This document shows positions 1-5,862 of a stretch of 6,367 nt of DNA, piece after piece. A program made the position numbers and the translations under genes. The notes under the pieces were generated by a model. That model was not told where the DNA came from. It searched no databases and saw only the letters and a program-made list of their open reading frames with translations. Each line of letters begins with the position of its first letter. Within the stretch, counting starts at the first letter, position 1. The DNA is from Flavobacteriales bacterium UBA2798 (GTDB taxonomy: Bacteria > Bacteroidota > Bacteroidia > Flavobacteriales_D > UBA2798), in NCBI GenBank assembly GCA_002351955.1, contig DEHO01000081.1:1378-7744 (forward strand), read 5' to 3'.

Positions 1-1670
1 ACGGGAATGTGAGCACAGCACCCAATCCTTCACATACATTTACACAGGCAGGAACGTATTTGGTTCAGTTGTTCATCAATGATGGTTGTAGTTTTGATAC
101 CGCAACGATTAGTATTACTGTTCATCCGCAACCTCAAATCGATTTTACTACAACACCGGATTCCGTTTGTGCAAGTCAGCCTTTCCAGTTCAATAACCTG
201 AGTTCGAATCTGGCATCTGTCAACTGGAATTTCGGAGATGGGAATACGAGTGTATTGACGAATCCGATTCACACTTATGGTTTATCGGGTACTTACATGG
301 TAACACTCAGTGGAGTTTCTACGGTATTTGGTTGTTCAACATCCGTTACGCGTCCGGTAATTGTACGAACAACTCCTGTTGCATCATTTGTTCCTGATCC
401 GCTTTTTGGTTGTGAGCCTTTGCCGGTAAGTTTCCAGAATACAAGTACGCAAGCGCAATTTTTCTCCTGGAATTTTGGTGATGGAAACAGCTCGGTGCAG
501 GTGAATCCTTCGCATACCTATGCCACGTCAGGAACGTATACGATAACACTGATCGCAACCAACCTGAACGGATGTTCAGATACCGCAGTGCAAAGTGTAT
601 TGGTGAATCCGAATCCGATCGCAGCATTCAGTACGTCTTCGCCTTCATCCTGTTATTCTCCGGTTACTGTAAATATCACTAACCTTTCTTCGGGTGCAGT
701 AGGTTATTCCTGGAATCTTGGTAACGGACAAACAAGCGCGCTGACCAATCCCAGCGTGACCTATACGCAACCCGGAAGTTATACGATCACTCTCATTGCA
801 GAAACGCCATTCGGATGTCTGGATACGGCAACGTATGTGTATGTAGTGTACCCAACACCGGTAGCAAATTTCAGTATTCCTTCCGATACTTCCTGTGAAT
901 TGTATCCTGTTCCTTTTACGAATCTTTCGCAAAATGCAACATCGTACCAATGGAGTTTTGGTGATGGTTCAACATCCGCTCAGCAAAATCCGGTTCACAA
1001 TTATGCCGATTCCGGATTGTATTCGGTTACGCTGATGGTATATGGTGCAGGAGGTTGTGGTGATACTATTACGCTTAACAATACGCTAACAATTTTTCCT
1101 TCTCCAACAGCAGGATTTACATGGATCAATGTTCAGAATGTTGATCCGCTCAGCGGAACGGTTGAGTTTACGAATACATCAACAGGAGCAATAGGATACG
1201 AATGGCATTTTGGTAATGGTCAAACCTCCATTGAGGTAAATCCTGTTCACCGGTACAATCGTTACGGCAATTGGTCGGCTTACCTCGTTGCAACAAATGA
1301 ATATGGTTGTATGGATACAGCCTACCAGAATGTGGTGGTTGATTTCTTTAAAGGTTTATTTGCACCGAACGCAATGTATCCCGGGCATCCTGATTTTGGA
1401 GTTGCTCATTTTATTCCAACAGGAGTCGGATTAAAATCGTTCCGTGTTTCCATTTATGATGATTGGGGGAATTTGATTTGGGAGTGTTCAGATATTGTTG
1501 ATACACGTCCTGCCTGTGCATGGGATGGAACCTTTAATGGCGCTCCCGTGCAGCAAGATGCTTATGTGTGGAAAATTGAAGCGTTTTTCCTCGATGAATC
1601 GCTTTGGGTGGGACAACTCTATCCCAACGGACTGTACCGTGCTGCAGGAACTGTAACTGTGATACGATGA
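1..1670 (+). CDS. PKD-repeat surface protein with T9SS type B (gliding motility-associated) C-terminal sorting domain, 5'-truncated by window edge
   Basis: This is the C-terminal part of a large secreted, probably cell-surface protein. The frame is already open at base 3 and reads G-N-V-S-T-A-P-N-P-S-H-T-F, the middle of a PKD domain, so the GTG at position 9 is an internal valine and the real start lies upstream of the window. Counting that Val as residue 1, five full PKD repeats of about 80 residues follow (roughly 42-122, 124-203, 204-284, 285-367, 368-446), each with the pattern W-x-(F/L)-G-(D/N)-G, then N-P-x-x-x-Y, then a G-x-(Y/W) turn. Residues ~447-553 form the sorting domain: F-A-P-N near 451, Y-D-D-W-G-N at 483-488, A-W-D-G-T at 504-508, D-A-Y-V-W-K at 517-522, and a final G-T-V-T-V-I-R. 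That ending is typical of gliding-motility-associated (type B) C-terminal domains, which direct export through the type IX system. The PorP/SprF gene directly downstream supports this. Ligand or adhesion target is unknown. Confidence 0.93.
   Translation, partial: GNVSTAPNPSHTFTQAGTYLVQLFINDGCSFDTATISITVHPQPQIDFTTTPDSVCASQPFQFNNLSSNLASVNWNFGDGNTSVLTNPIHTYGLSGTYMVTLSGVSTVFGCSTSVTRPVIVRTTPVASFVPDPLFGCEPLPVSFQNTSTQAQFFSWNFGDGNSSVQVNPSHTYATSGTYTITLIATNLNGCSDTAVQSVLVNPNPIAAFSTSSPSSCYSPVTVNITNLSSGAVGYSWNLGNGQTSALTNPSVTYTQPGSYTITLIAETPFGCLDTATYVYVVYPTPVANFSIPSDTSCELYPVPFTNLSQNATSYQWSFGDGSTSAQQNPVHNYADSGLYSVTLMVYGAGGCGDTITLNNTLTIFPSPTAGFTWINVQNVDPLSGTVEFTNTSTGAIGYEWHFGNGQTSIEVNPVHRYNRYGNWSAYLVATNEYGCMDTAYQNVVVDFFKGLFAPNAMYPGHPDFGVAHFIPTGVGLKSFRVSIYDDWGNLIWECSDIVDTRPACAWDGTFNGAPVQQDAYVWKIEAFFLDESLWVGQLYPNGLYRAAGTVTVIR
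132..1346 (+). repeat. Five tandem PKD-domain coding repeats (~243 bp period)
   Basis: Within the secreted protein the (F/L)G(D/N)G motif recurs at residues 75, 156, 237, 317 and 401 (Val at base 9 = 1), a spacing of 81, 81, 80 and 84 residues. The repeats are clearly homologous in protein but diverged in DNA, so they are old domain duplications, not recent tandem copies. Four of the five carry a cysteine pair, one near the first strand and one in a G-C motif near the end; the last repeat keeps only the second. PKD domains are beta-sandwich spacers or adhesive modules in extracellular proteins. Confidence 0.9.
1667..1670 (+). promoter_or_regulatory. ATGA stop/start overlap (translational coupling)
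   Basis: The TGA stop of the PKD-repeat protein (1668-1670) is interlocked with the ATG start of the PorP/SprF gene (1667-1669), and a second in-frame ATG follows at once (1670-1672). No Shine-Dalgarno sequence sits at a usable distance. The simplest reading is that ribosomes finishing the first gene re-initiate on the second, which would keep the amounts of secreted protein and its partner linked. The overlap is seen directly; coupling is inferred. Confidence 0.6.
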
Positions 1671-2713
1671 TGAAATTTTTCAAACTATTTTTCGCATTAC
1701 TATTGATCCATGCCGATGTATTCGGTCAGGATCCGAATTTTTCGCAGTTTTTTCATAATCCCATTTATTACAATCCTGCGAATGTTGCATTGGATAATGG
1801 TTTACGTGTGCGCGGAAATGTTCGCAATCAGTGGGGACCTATTCCCGGTCGTTTCAATACGGGATGTTTTTCGATGGATGCAGCAGGAATCAATAAAACG
1901 GGTTTGGGCATTATTGCATTAAGCAATAACGAAGGTGAGGGTCGTTTACGCACCATGCAGGCAGGATTGATGTACAGTTATCGTCCGGTTGAAACAAAAA
2001 ATTTCAGGTTACAGGCTGGATTTGGAGCTTCGTTTGTGCAGAAGCGAATTGACTGGAGTCGTTTTGTTTTTTCTGATCAGCTCGATGAAGTATTCGGAAA
2101 TGTGAGCGCTACTTCATTTATTCCACCCGGCACCGACCGTGTTGTGTATCCTGATTTCAATGCAGGAGTCAGTGCGCGTTTTAACAGCGGAAAAGTGGAG
2201 GAAAAAGGAGGAAAGATGACTACAACAATTGGCGCTGGGTTTCATCATCTAACACGACCCAAAGACGCATTTGTTTCGGATGGAAACAGATTGCCTTTAA
2301 AAATGGTGATACACGGCCATTCGAATATTTTGTCGTACAACGGAGTAATTTATTCACCCGGATTTATTTACGAGCGTCAGTCGAATTTCACCACGTTTCA
2401 GGTAGGAATAAATATGTACAAGAATCCTGTATACGCAGGTTTTTGGTTTCGGAACAGAAATTTAAATATGCAGGGCAAGAATTATGATTCCTTTGTTTTC
2501 GTGTTGGGCTTGAATTCGTTTATGGCGCATCAACGCAGAGCAAAATTCTGTTACAGTTATGACTTTACCATTTCACGATTGAAAACTTCCAGTTTTGGTA
2601 CACATGAATTCTCTGTGGTTTGGGAATTGAATGATATTGTAACCTTTAGCCGAATAGAAAAAAACAAACGCAAGCGGCAAAAGACCCGTTTTCTGGAGTG
2701 CGTGGATTTTTAA
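1667..2713 (+). CDS. PorP/SprF family type IX secretion system outer-membrane protein
   Basis: The protein has 348 residues. It starts with a cleavable signal peptide (M-M-K-F-F-K, a hydrophobic run of F/A/L/I, then V-F-G before Q21), and the mature part begins Q-D-P-N-F-S-Q-F-F-H-N-P, followed by Y-Y-N-P-A-N. This Q-D-P-x-F-S-Q-(F/Y) opening is the signature of the PorP/SprF family, and the rest is rich in alternating aromatic/hydrophobic strands that suit an outer-membrane beta-barrel. The frame is open further upstream (GTG at 1604), but that stretch lies inside the sorting domain of the previous gene and lacks signal-peptide character. I chose ATG 1667, whose first base overlaps the upstream stop in the ATGA arrangement; ATG 1670 is the alternative. 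SprF-type proteins are known to be needed for secretion or attachment of type B T9SS substrates such as SprB, and the upstream gene encodes such a substrate. The C-terminus is basic (K-N-K-R-K-R-Q-K) and ends E-C-V-D-F. Confidence 0.92.
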   Translation: MMKFFKLFFALLLIHADVFGQDPNFSQFFHNPIYYNPANVALDNGLRVRGNVRNQWGPIPGRFNTGCFSMDAAGINKTGLGIIALSNNEGEGRLRTMQAGLMYSYRPVETKNFRLQAGFGASFVQKRIDWSRFVFSDQLDEVFGNVSATSFIPPGTDRVVYPDFNAGVSARFNSGKVEEKGGKMTTTIGAGFHHLTRPKDAFVSDGNRLPLKMVIHGHSNILSYNGVIYSPGFIYERQSNFTTFQVGINMYKNPVYAGFWFRNRNLNMQGKNYDSFVFVLGLNSFMAHQRRAKFCYSYDFTISRLKTSSFGTHEFSVVWELNDIVTFSRIEKNKRKRQKTRFLECVDF

Positions 2714-2714
2714 A

Positions 2715-3551
2715 TTAGTTGATAGGAATTTCGATCAATGCTTTAAAATCGGAGGTAAGTTGTTCCTGAATATCCGCAAAAGGAACCGAAAACGCCCAGC
2801 TTCCCATGATGTATGGTCCTATTTCATAGTTGTTGTACAAAAAGGTAATGGATCGGTCGCTGATGTAGAAATTAGTGTTGATGATAAATCCTTCATCACC
2901 GAATTCGAATCCCTGTTCAGTGAGATCTGTTTCCGGACTAATTCCATTAAATGATCGAAAATGTTTCTCGCAGATTTTTACGAAGGCAACCGAATCTTTT
3001 ACGATCTCGCTGATCGTGATTTTTTTTCCATTCGACTTATAAAACGATCCATAGGATGTAAAGCTGTTGGGGTGCGCACCTCCAGTGTAGGAGCTGCCGG
3101 AAACGTACAGTGAAATGAGTCCTTTGTTTTCAAAATTTATTCCTGCAATATTTTCAACCGACCATGGCATCATATCATCACCTATTGCATTCTTGTCGTT
3201 TTTAAACAAGGTGATCAGGTATTCTGCAAATTCTTTTTGACTTCTGACATTTCCTTTTTCATCCGGAGTGGTGATCTGATCCCGTATCCAGGTATTCAAT
3301 GGTGTTCCGGCTGAATGTGTTTCTGCAAAAACAGGGTATTCAAAATTAACGGTGATGCAGGATTGATCCGGTTTATCACAAACACCTTCTTTTAGTTCAA
3401 TTTTTTCCGTTGTAAAAGCAATCGAATCAACTGTGGAAATCAGTGAATCCATAGGATCAACTTCATTGGTCGATTCTCCTCCGCAGGAAATGAATGCAAA
3501 ACAGATTAAACTTCCGTAAACAAAGGAGGATATTTTAGTTGTTGTCATCAT
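2715..3551 (-). CDS. Lipoprotein with DUF4163/DUF3298-type domains
   Basis: This is a predicted 278-aa lipoprotein of unknown function. The N-terminus (M-M-T-T-T-K, then a hydrophobic stretch ending A-F-I-S-C) is a lipoprotein signal peptide with the lipid-attachment cysteine at about residue 23, followed by G-G-E-S. A low-complexity acidic linker leads to the folded part. Residues ~56-156 resemble DUF4163, including a Cys pair at 58/65 and S-Y-T-G-G-A-H-P at 154-161. Residues ~171-266 resemble DUF3298, with the hallmark N-Y-E-I-G-P-Y-x-x-G at 241-250 followed by a V-P-F segment. These two domains usually occur together, for example in the extracellular part of RsiV-like proteins and in many Bacteroidota lipoproteins. 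The frame stays open to 3683, but the extra 44 residues lie inside the neighbouring membrane-protein gene, so I chose ATG 3551 (ATG 3548 is equally possible). It overlaps the end of the upstream gene by 17 bp and is probably last in the operon. Confidence 0.85.
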   Translation of the reverse strand: MMTTTKISSFVYGSLICFAFISCGGESTNEVDPMDSLISTVDSIAFTTEKIELKEGVCDKPDQSCITVNFEYPVFAETHSAGTPLNTWIRDQITTPDEKGNVRSQKEFAEYLITLFKNDKNAIGDDMMPWSVENIAGINFENKGLISLYVSGSSYTGGAHPNSFTSYGSFYKSNGKKITISEIVKDSVAFVKICEKHFRSFNGISPETDLTEQGFEFGDEGFIINTNFYISDRSITFLYNNYEIGPYIMGSWAFSVPFADIQEQLTSDFKALIEIPIN

Positions 3552-3879
3552 CAAAATGAAATTTATGCATAAAACGATGTACCAATGGAGCAACAATAAT
3601 TGCAAATACAGACAGCACAACAAAACCTCCGTACAAGGCAAAAACACTTGCAAAGATTTTGCCTTCATCGGGTAAAGGATCAACCGGACCCATGCCCGTA
3701 AGAATCATGGATGCATTGTAAAAAGCATCAATCCATCCCAGCGATCCGAAGTGTCGGTATCCCAGTGTGCCGGCCAGTAAGGAAAATGCAATTATTGCAA
3801 AGGCAAACGCAATGTTTTTCGCAACGCGGTTGTAGAATTTGCCTTTTGAAAGTAATGGCTTTTTCCGGCTTTCAAACAT
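3535..3879 (-). CDS. Small two-helix membrane protein, ion-channel pore-like (Ion_trans_2-like)
   Basis: The 114-residue protein has a basic N-terminus (S-R-K-K, K-G-K), a first membrane helix at ~22-40, a short amphipathic segment at ~49-60 that could be a pore helix, the loop T-G-M-G-P-V-D-P at 61-68, a second helix at ~74-98, and a His/acid-rich tail ending F-D-D-D-N-N. Helix, pore helix, loop and helix is the layout of the two-TM potassium-channel domain, and the position of T-G-M-G-P-V-D-P matches the T-x-G-Y-G-D selectivity filter plus the following P. The canonical G-Y-G-D is absent, so potassium selectivity cannot be assumed. From memory, small proteins with a G-M-G-P-V loop recur in bacteria and are often labelled hypothetical or potassium-channel family; this was not checked. 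The gene starts 4 bp after the acyl-CoA dehydrogenase stop and overlaps the lipoprotein start, so all three are likely co-transcribed. Membrane protein is well supported; channel activity is inferred. Confidence 0.8.
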   Translation of the reverse strand: MFESRKKPLLSKGKFYNRVAKNIAFAFAIIAFSLLAGTLGYRHFGSLGWIDAFYNASMILTGMGPVDPLPDEGKIFASVFALYGGFVVLSVFAIIVAPLVHRFMHKFHFDDDNN

Positions 3880-3883
3880 GTAT

Positions 3884-5662
3884 TCAGAAACAGTATTTGT
3901 TGGCCTCTATCAGTTTTGCAGCAATACGTCGACGTGCTTCCTTGGTGTTTAGCGGTTCTGTTTTTGTGAATCGTTTCAATCCCATTAGCATCATACGTAG
4001 TTCATCACCTTCTGCATAGCTGTTGATTGCATCTTTACCGCTCTTGTTAATGCGATCGGCAATATCGTAAAGCAATACCTGTGCGATGTCGATATAAACG
4101 GCAGATTCAGCTTCTCCTTTCATGGAGATAATTTTCTCAACACGGAGTAGCGTGCTTTCTGCCAGATAAGTGTCGATTACCATGTCTGCAATATTGGTAA
4201 GTACTTCCTGTTCTTTAGCAAGGTCATTCATCAATTTTTGTGCAGCAGAACCTGCTACCATCAAAACTGCTTTTTTATAATTGCTGAGGTATTTCTTTTC
4301 TTTTGCAAAAAGTCCTTCTTTCCCGGCACCGAAATCCGGAATGGACATTAATTCCTGCGCAACTTTCATTGCTGGTCCCATCAGATCGAGTTCGCCTTTC
4401 ATTGCTTTACGCATCAGCATATCCACAATAAGCATGCGGTTGATCTCATTGGTTCCTTCGAAGATCCTGTTGATGCGTGAATCACGGTAAGCCCTTTCCA
4501 TTGGGGCTTCTGCTGAATATCCCATTCCGCCGTAAATCTGAACACCTTCGTCAACAACATAATCCAGTGCTTCAGATCCTGCTATTTTCAGGATTGCAGC
4601 TTCTGCAGCGAATTGTTCTACACCTTTCAGCAAGGCTTTTTCTTTATCCATTCCACCCGCCATCAAGGATGCAATGGCATCTTCTACATTCTGCGAACAA
4701 CGATAAGTTGCACTTTCTACCGCAAAGGTGCGGATAGCCTGTTCTCCGAGTTTATGGCGGATCGCTCCGTATTTGGAAATTGGGCGACCGAATTGCTGAC
4801 GTTCGTTGGCGTAAACAACCGATTTGGTAATTGCTTCTTTTGATCCACCCAGCGCTGCACCTGCGAGTTTGATGCGACCGATATTCAGAATGTTCAATGC
4901 GATCTTAAATCCATTCTGGCGTTCTGATAGAAGGTTTTCGGCAGGGACTTTCACATTATTGAAAAATACCTGACGAGTCGACGATCCTTTTATTCCCATT
5001 TTCTTTTCTTCGGGATTGAGGGAAACACCTTCCCATTTGCTTTCCACAATGAAAGCCGATAAATTTTCGTCGTTATCGATTTTTGCAAAAACGGTGAATA
5101 CATCTGCAAAACCACCATTGGTGATCCACATTTTCTGACCATTCAACACATAGTGTTTTCCATCAGCACTCAATACTGCTATAGTCTTTCCCGAATTTGC
5201 ATCCGATCCGCTTCCGGGTTCAGTTAGGCAATATGCAGCTTTCCATGAACCACTGGCAAGATTGGGAATGTATTGTTGTTTTTGTGCTTCATTTCCATAA
5301 TAGAGAATCGGTAAAGTTCCGATGCCAACATGCGCTGCAAGAGCAACAGCAAACGAATGTCCTGCACCTGTAACTTCCGTTGTAAGCATACCGGTAACGA
5401 AATCTTTTCCAAATCCGCCATATTCTTCAGGGACAGTAATGCCCAGCATTCCTAATTCGGCAGCTTTGTCAAGAAGCGAAGGCATCAATCCTTCTTCCAT
5501 AGCATCAATGCGATCGAGTTTGGGAAATACTTCCTGCTCGAGAAAATCACGACAGGTTTGCGCAATCATTCGTTGCTCTTCGTTCCATTCTTCTGGAATG
5601 AAAATATCTTTTGCTTCTGTTTCGCGGATGAGGAATTCTCCTCCTTTGATAGGTGTGCTCAT
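3884..5662 (-). CDS. Acyl-CoA dehydrogenase, long (VLCAD-like) type
   Basis: This is an FAD flavoprotein that should catalyse the first step of beta-oxidation, alpha,beta-dehydrogenation of acyl-CoA to trans-2-enoyl-CoA, passing electrons to ETF. The family signatures are clear. Residues 144-155 read Y-C-L-T-E-P-G-S-G-S-D-A (flavin/substrate loop). M-W-I-T-N-G-G is at 178-184, R-Q-Q-F-G-R-P at 288-294, and Q-I-Y-G-G-M-G-Y at 375-382. F-E-G-T-N-E-I at 401-407 contains the predicted catalytic base Glu402, equivalent to the Glu of the MCAD Y-E-G-T motif. At 592 residues it exceeds the ~380-aa classical enzymes by an additional helical C-terminal domain (~430-592), as in VLCAD/ACAD9-type proteins, which suggests long-chain substrates. 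The start M-S-T-P-I-K-G-G-E-F-L fits Bacteroidota homologues as I remember them; five C residues, not a Shine-Dalgarno, precede the ATG. It lies downstream of a thiolase on the same strand, as expected for a fatty-acid degradation cluster. Confidence 0.95.
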   Translation of the reverse strand: MSTPIKGGEFLIRETEAKDIFIPEEWNEEQRMIAQTCRDFLEQEVFPKLDRIDAMEEGLMPSLLDKAAELGMLGITVPEEYGGFGKDFVTGMLTTEVTGAGHSFAVALAAHVGIGTLPILYYGNEAQKQQYIPNLASGSWKAAYCLTEPGSGSDANSGKTIAVLSADGKHYVLNGQKMWITNGGFADVFTVFAKIDNDENLSAFIVESKWEGVSLNPEEKKMGIKGSSTRQVFFNNVKVPAENLLSERQNGFKIALNILNIGRIKLAGAALGGSKEAITKSVVYANERQQFGRPISKYGAIRHKLGEQAIRTFAVESATYRCSQNVEDAIASLMAGGMDKEKALLKGVEQFAAEAAILKIAGSEALDYVVDEGVQIYGGMGYSAEAPMERAYRDSRINRIFEGTNEINRMLIVDMLMRKAMKGELDLMGPAMKVAQELMSIPDFGAGKEGLFAKEKKYLSNYKKAVLMVAGSAAQKLMNDLAKEQEVLTNIADMVIDTYLAESTLLRVEKIISMKGEAESAVYIDIAQVLLYDIADRINKSGKDAINSYAEGDELRMMLMGLKRFTKTEPLNTKEARRRIAAKLIEANKYCF

Positions 5663-5672
5663 GGGGGTGGAA

Positions 5673-5777
5673 GTTATTGGTTGTGAGTTATGAGTTATTG
5701 GTTATGAGTTATCAGTTATCAGTTATCAGTTATCAGTTATCAGTTATCAGTAATTGGTTATCAGTTATTGGTTATCG
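5673..5777. repeat. Tandem 7-bp repeat array (GTTATCA / TGATAAC), 15 units
   Basis: Fifteen heptamers of the form GTTATNN or close variants run in unbroken 7-bp phase. The central six (5708-5749) are perfect GTTATCA copies. The flanking units are variants: GTTATTG, GTTGTGA, GTTATGA, GTAATTG, GTTATCG. On the transcribed (minus) strand the unit is TGATAAC. Perfect centre and decayed edges are what repeated slippage or unequal exchange would leave. The array lies between the thiolase and acyl-CoA dehydrogenase genes, ending 11 bp before the dehydrogenase start codon. Heptameric repeats of this general kind are known in other bacteria, notably cyanobacteria; no function is evident. Confidence 0.95.
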
Positions 5778-5788
5778 GTGAATGGTTT

Positions 5789-5828
5789 CCTGAAGCAGAA
5801 ATCTCCTTGCAGTCGATTTCGCTAAAGG
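5789..5828 (-). other. Imperfect 40-nt hairpin in the thiolase/acyl-CoA dehydrogenase spacer
   Basis: Inverted repeats pair 5798-5803 (GAAATC) with 5815-5820 (GATTTC), 5794-5796 (AGC) with 5821-5823 (GCT) across a single-base bulge at 5797, and 5789-5791 (CCT) with 5826-5828 (AGG) across a 2x2 internal loop. That gives 12 base pairs around an 11-nt loop. In the minus-strand transcript no U-run follows, so it is not a standard intrinsic terminator. It could be an RNA processing or stability element between the two beta-oxidation genes, or chance. The pairing is visible; a role is speculative. Confidence 0.4.
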
Positions 5829-5833
5829 ATTTA

Positions 5834-5862
5834 ATTGGAAATTGGTCATTGGATAATTGGTT
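5834..5862. repeat. Short degenerate ATTGG-type heptamer array
   Basis: ATTGG occurs at 5834, 5841 and 5848 (7-bp spacing) and again at 5856 (8-bp spacing), where it runs into GTTAT and the thiolase stop codon. The GTTATTG units of the main array contain the same ATTGG when read across the unit boundary, so this looks like an older, decayed piece of the same repeat family, separated from the main array by about 56 bp that include the hairpin. Confidence 0.6.

Noticed and set aside
9..11. GTG at position 9 as the start of the PKD-repeat protein
   Set aside because: The frame is open to the window edge and reads G-N-V in the middle of a PKD domain, so the gene is truncated and this is an internal valine.
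30..950. Three minus-strand open frames of 80-101 codons within the PKD region
   Set aside because: They are shadows of the repeated coding sequence with atypical composition (many Arg, Ile, Cys) and no domain features.
1604..1666. Upstream GTG extension of the PorP/SprF gene
   Set aside because: It would add about 21 residues read out of frame from the sorting domain and place them before an excellent signal peptide that starts at 1667.
2719..2738. TTGAT/ATCAA inverted repeat near the convergent stops as a terminator
   Set aside because: The stem is only 5 bp and AT-rich with a 10-nt loop, and it lies inside the lipoprotein coding sequence; too weak to call.
3552..3683. 44-residue N-terminal extension of the lipoprotein
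   Set aside because: It lies in another frame of the membrane-protein gene, and the lipoprotein signal peptide with its Cys begins properly only at ATG 3551 or 3548.
3711..4019. 102-codon plus-strand open frame across the channel and dehydrogenase genes
   Set aside because: Its translation is Ser/Ile/Arg-rich without a recognisable domain and is antisense to two well-supported genes.
5322..5693. 123-codon plus-strand open frame opposite the dehydrogenase N-terminus
   Set aside because: It is Ser/Pro/Arg-rich, antisense to strongly conserved acyl-CoA dehydrogenase coding sequence, and its end runs into the heptamer array.
5673..5777. CRISPR-like array or plasmid iteron interpretation of the heptamers
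   Set aside because: Units are 7 bp with no spacers, and there is no replication or cas gene nearby; a simple tandem repeat explains it.
5663..5860. Bacteroidota-type promoter (TAnnTTTG -7 box) for the acyl-CoA dehydrogenase
   Set aside because: I found no match on the minus strand of the spacer, so co-transcription with the thiolase is more likely, although a weak promoter cannot be excluded by eye.
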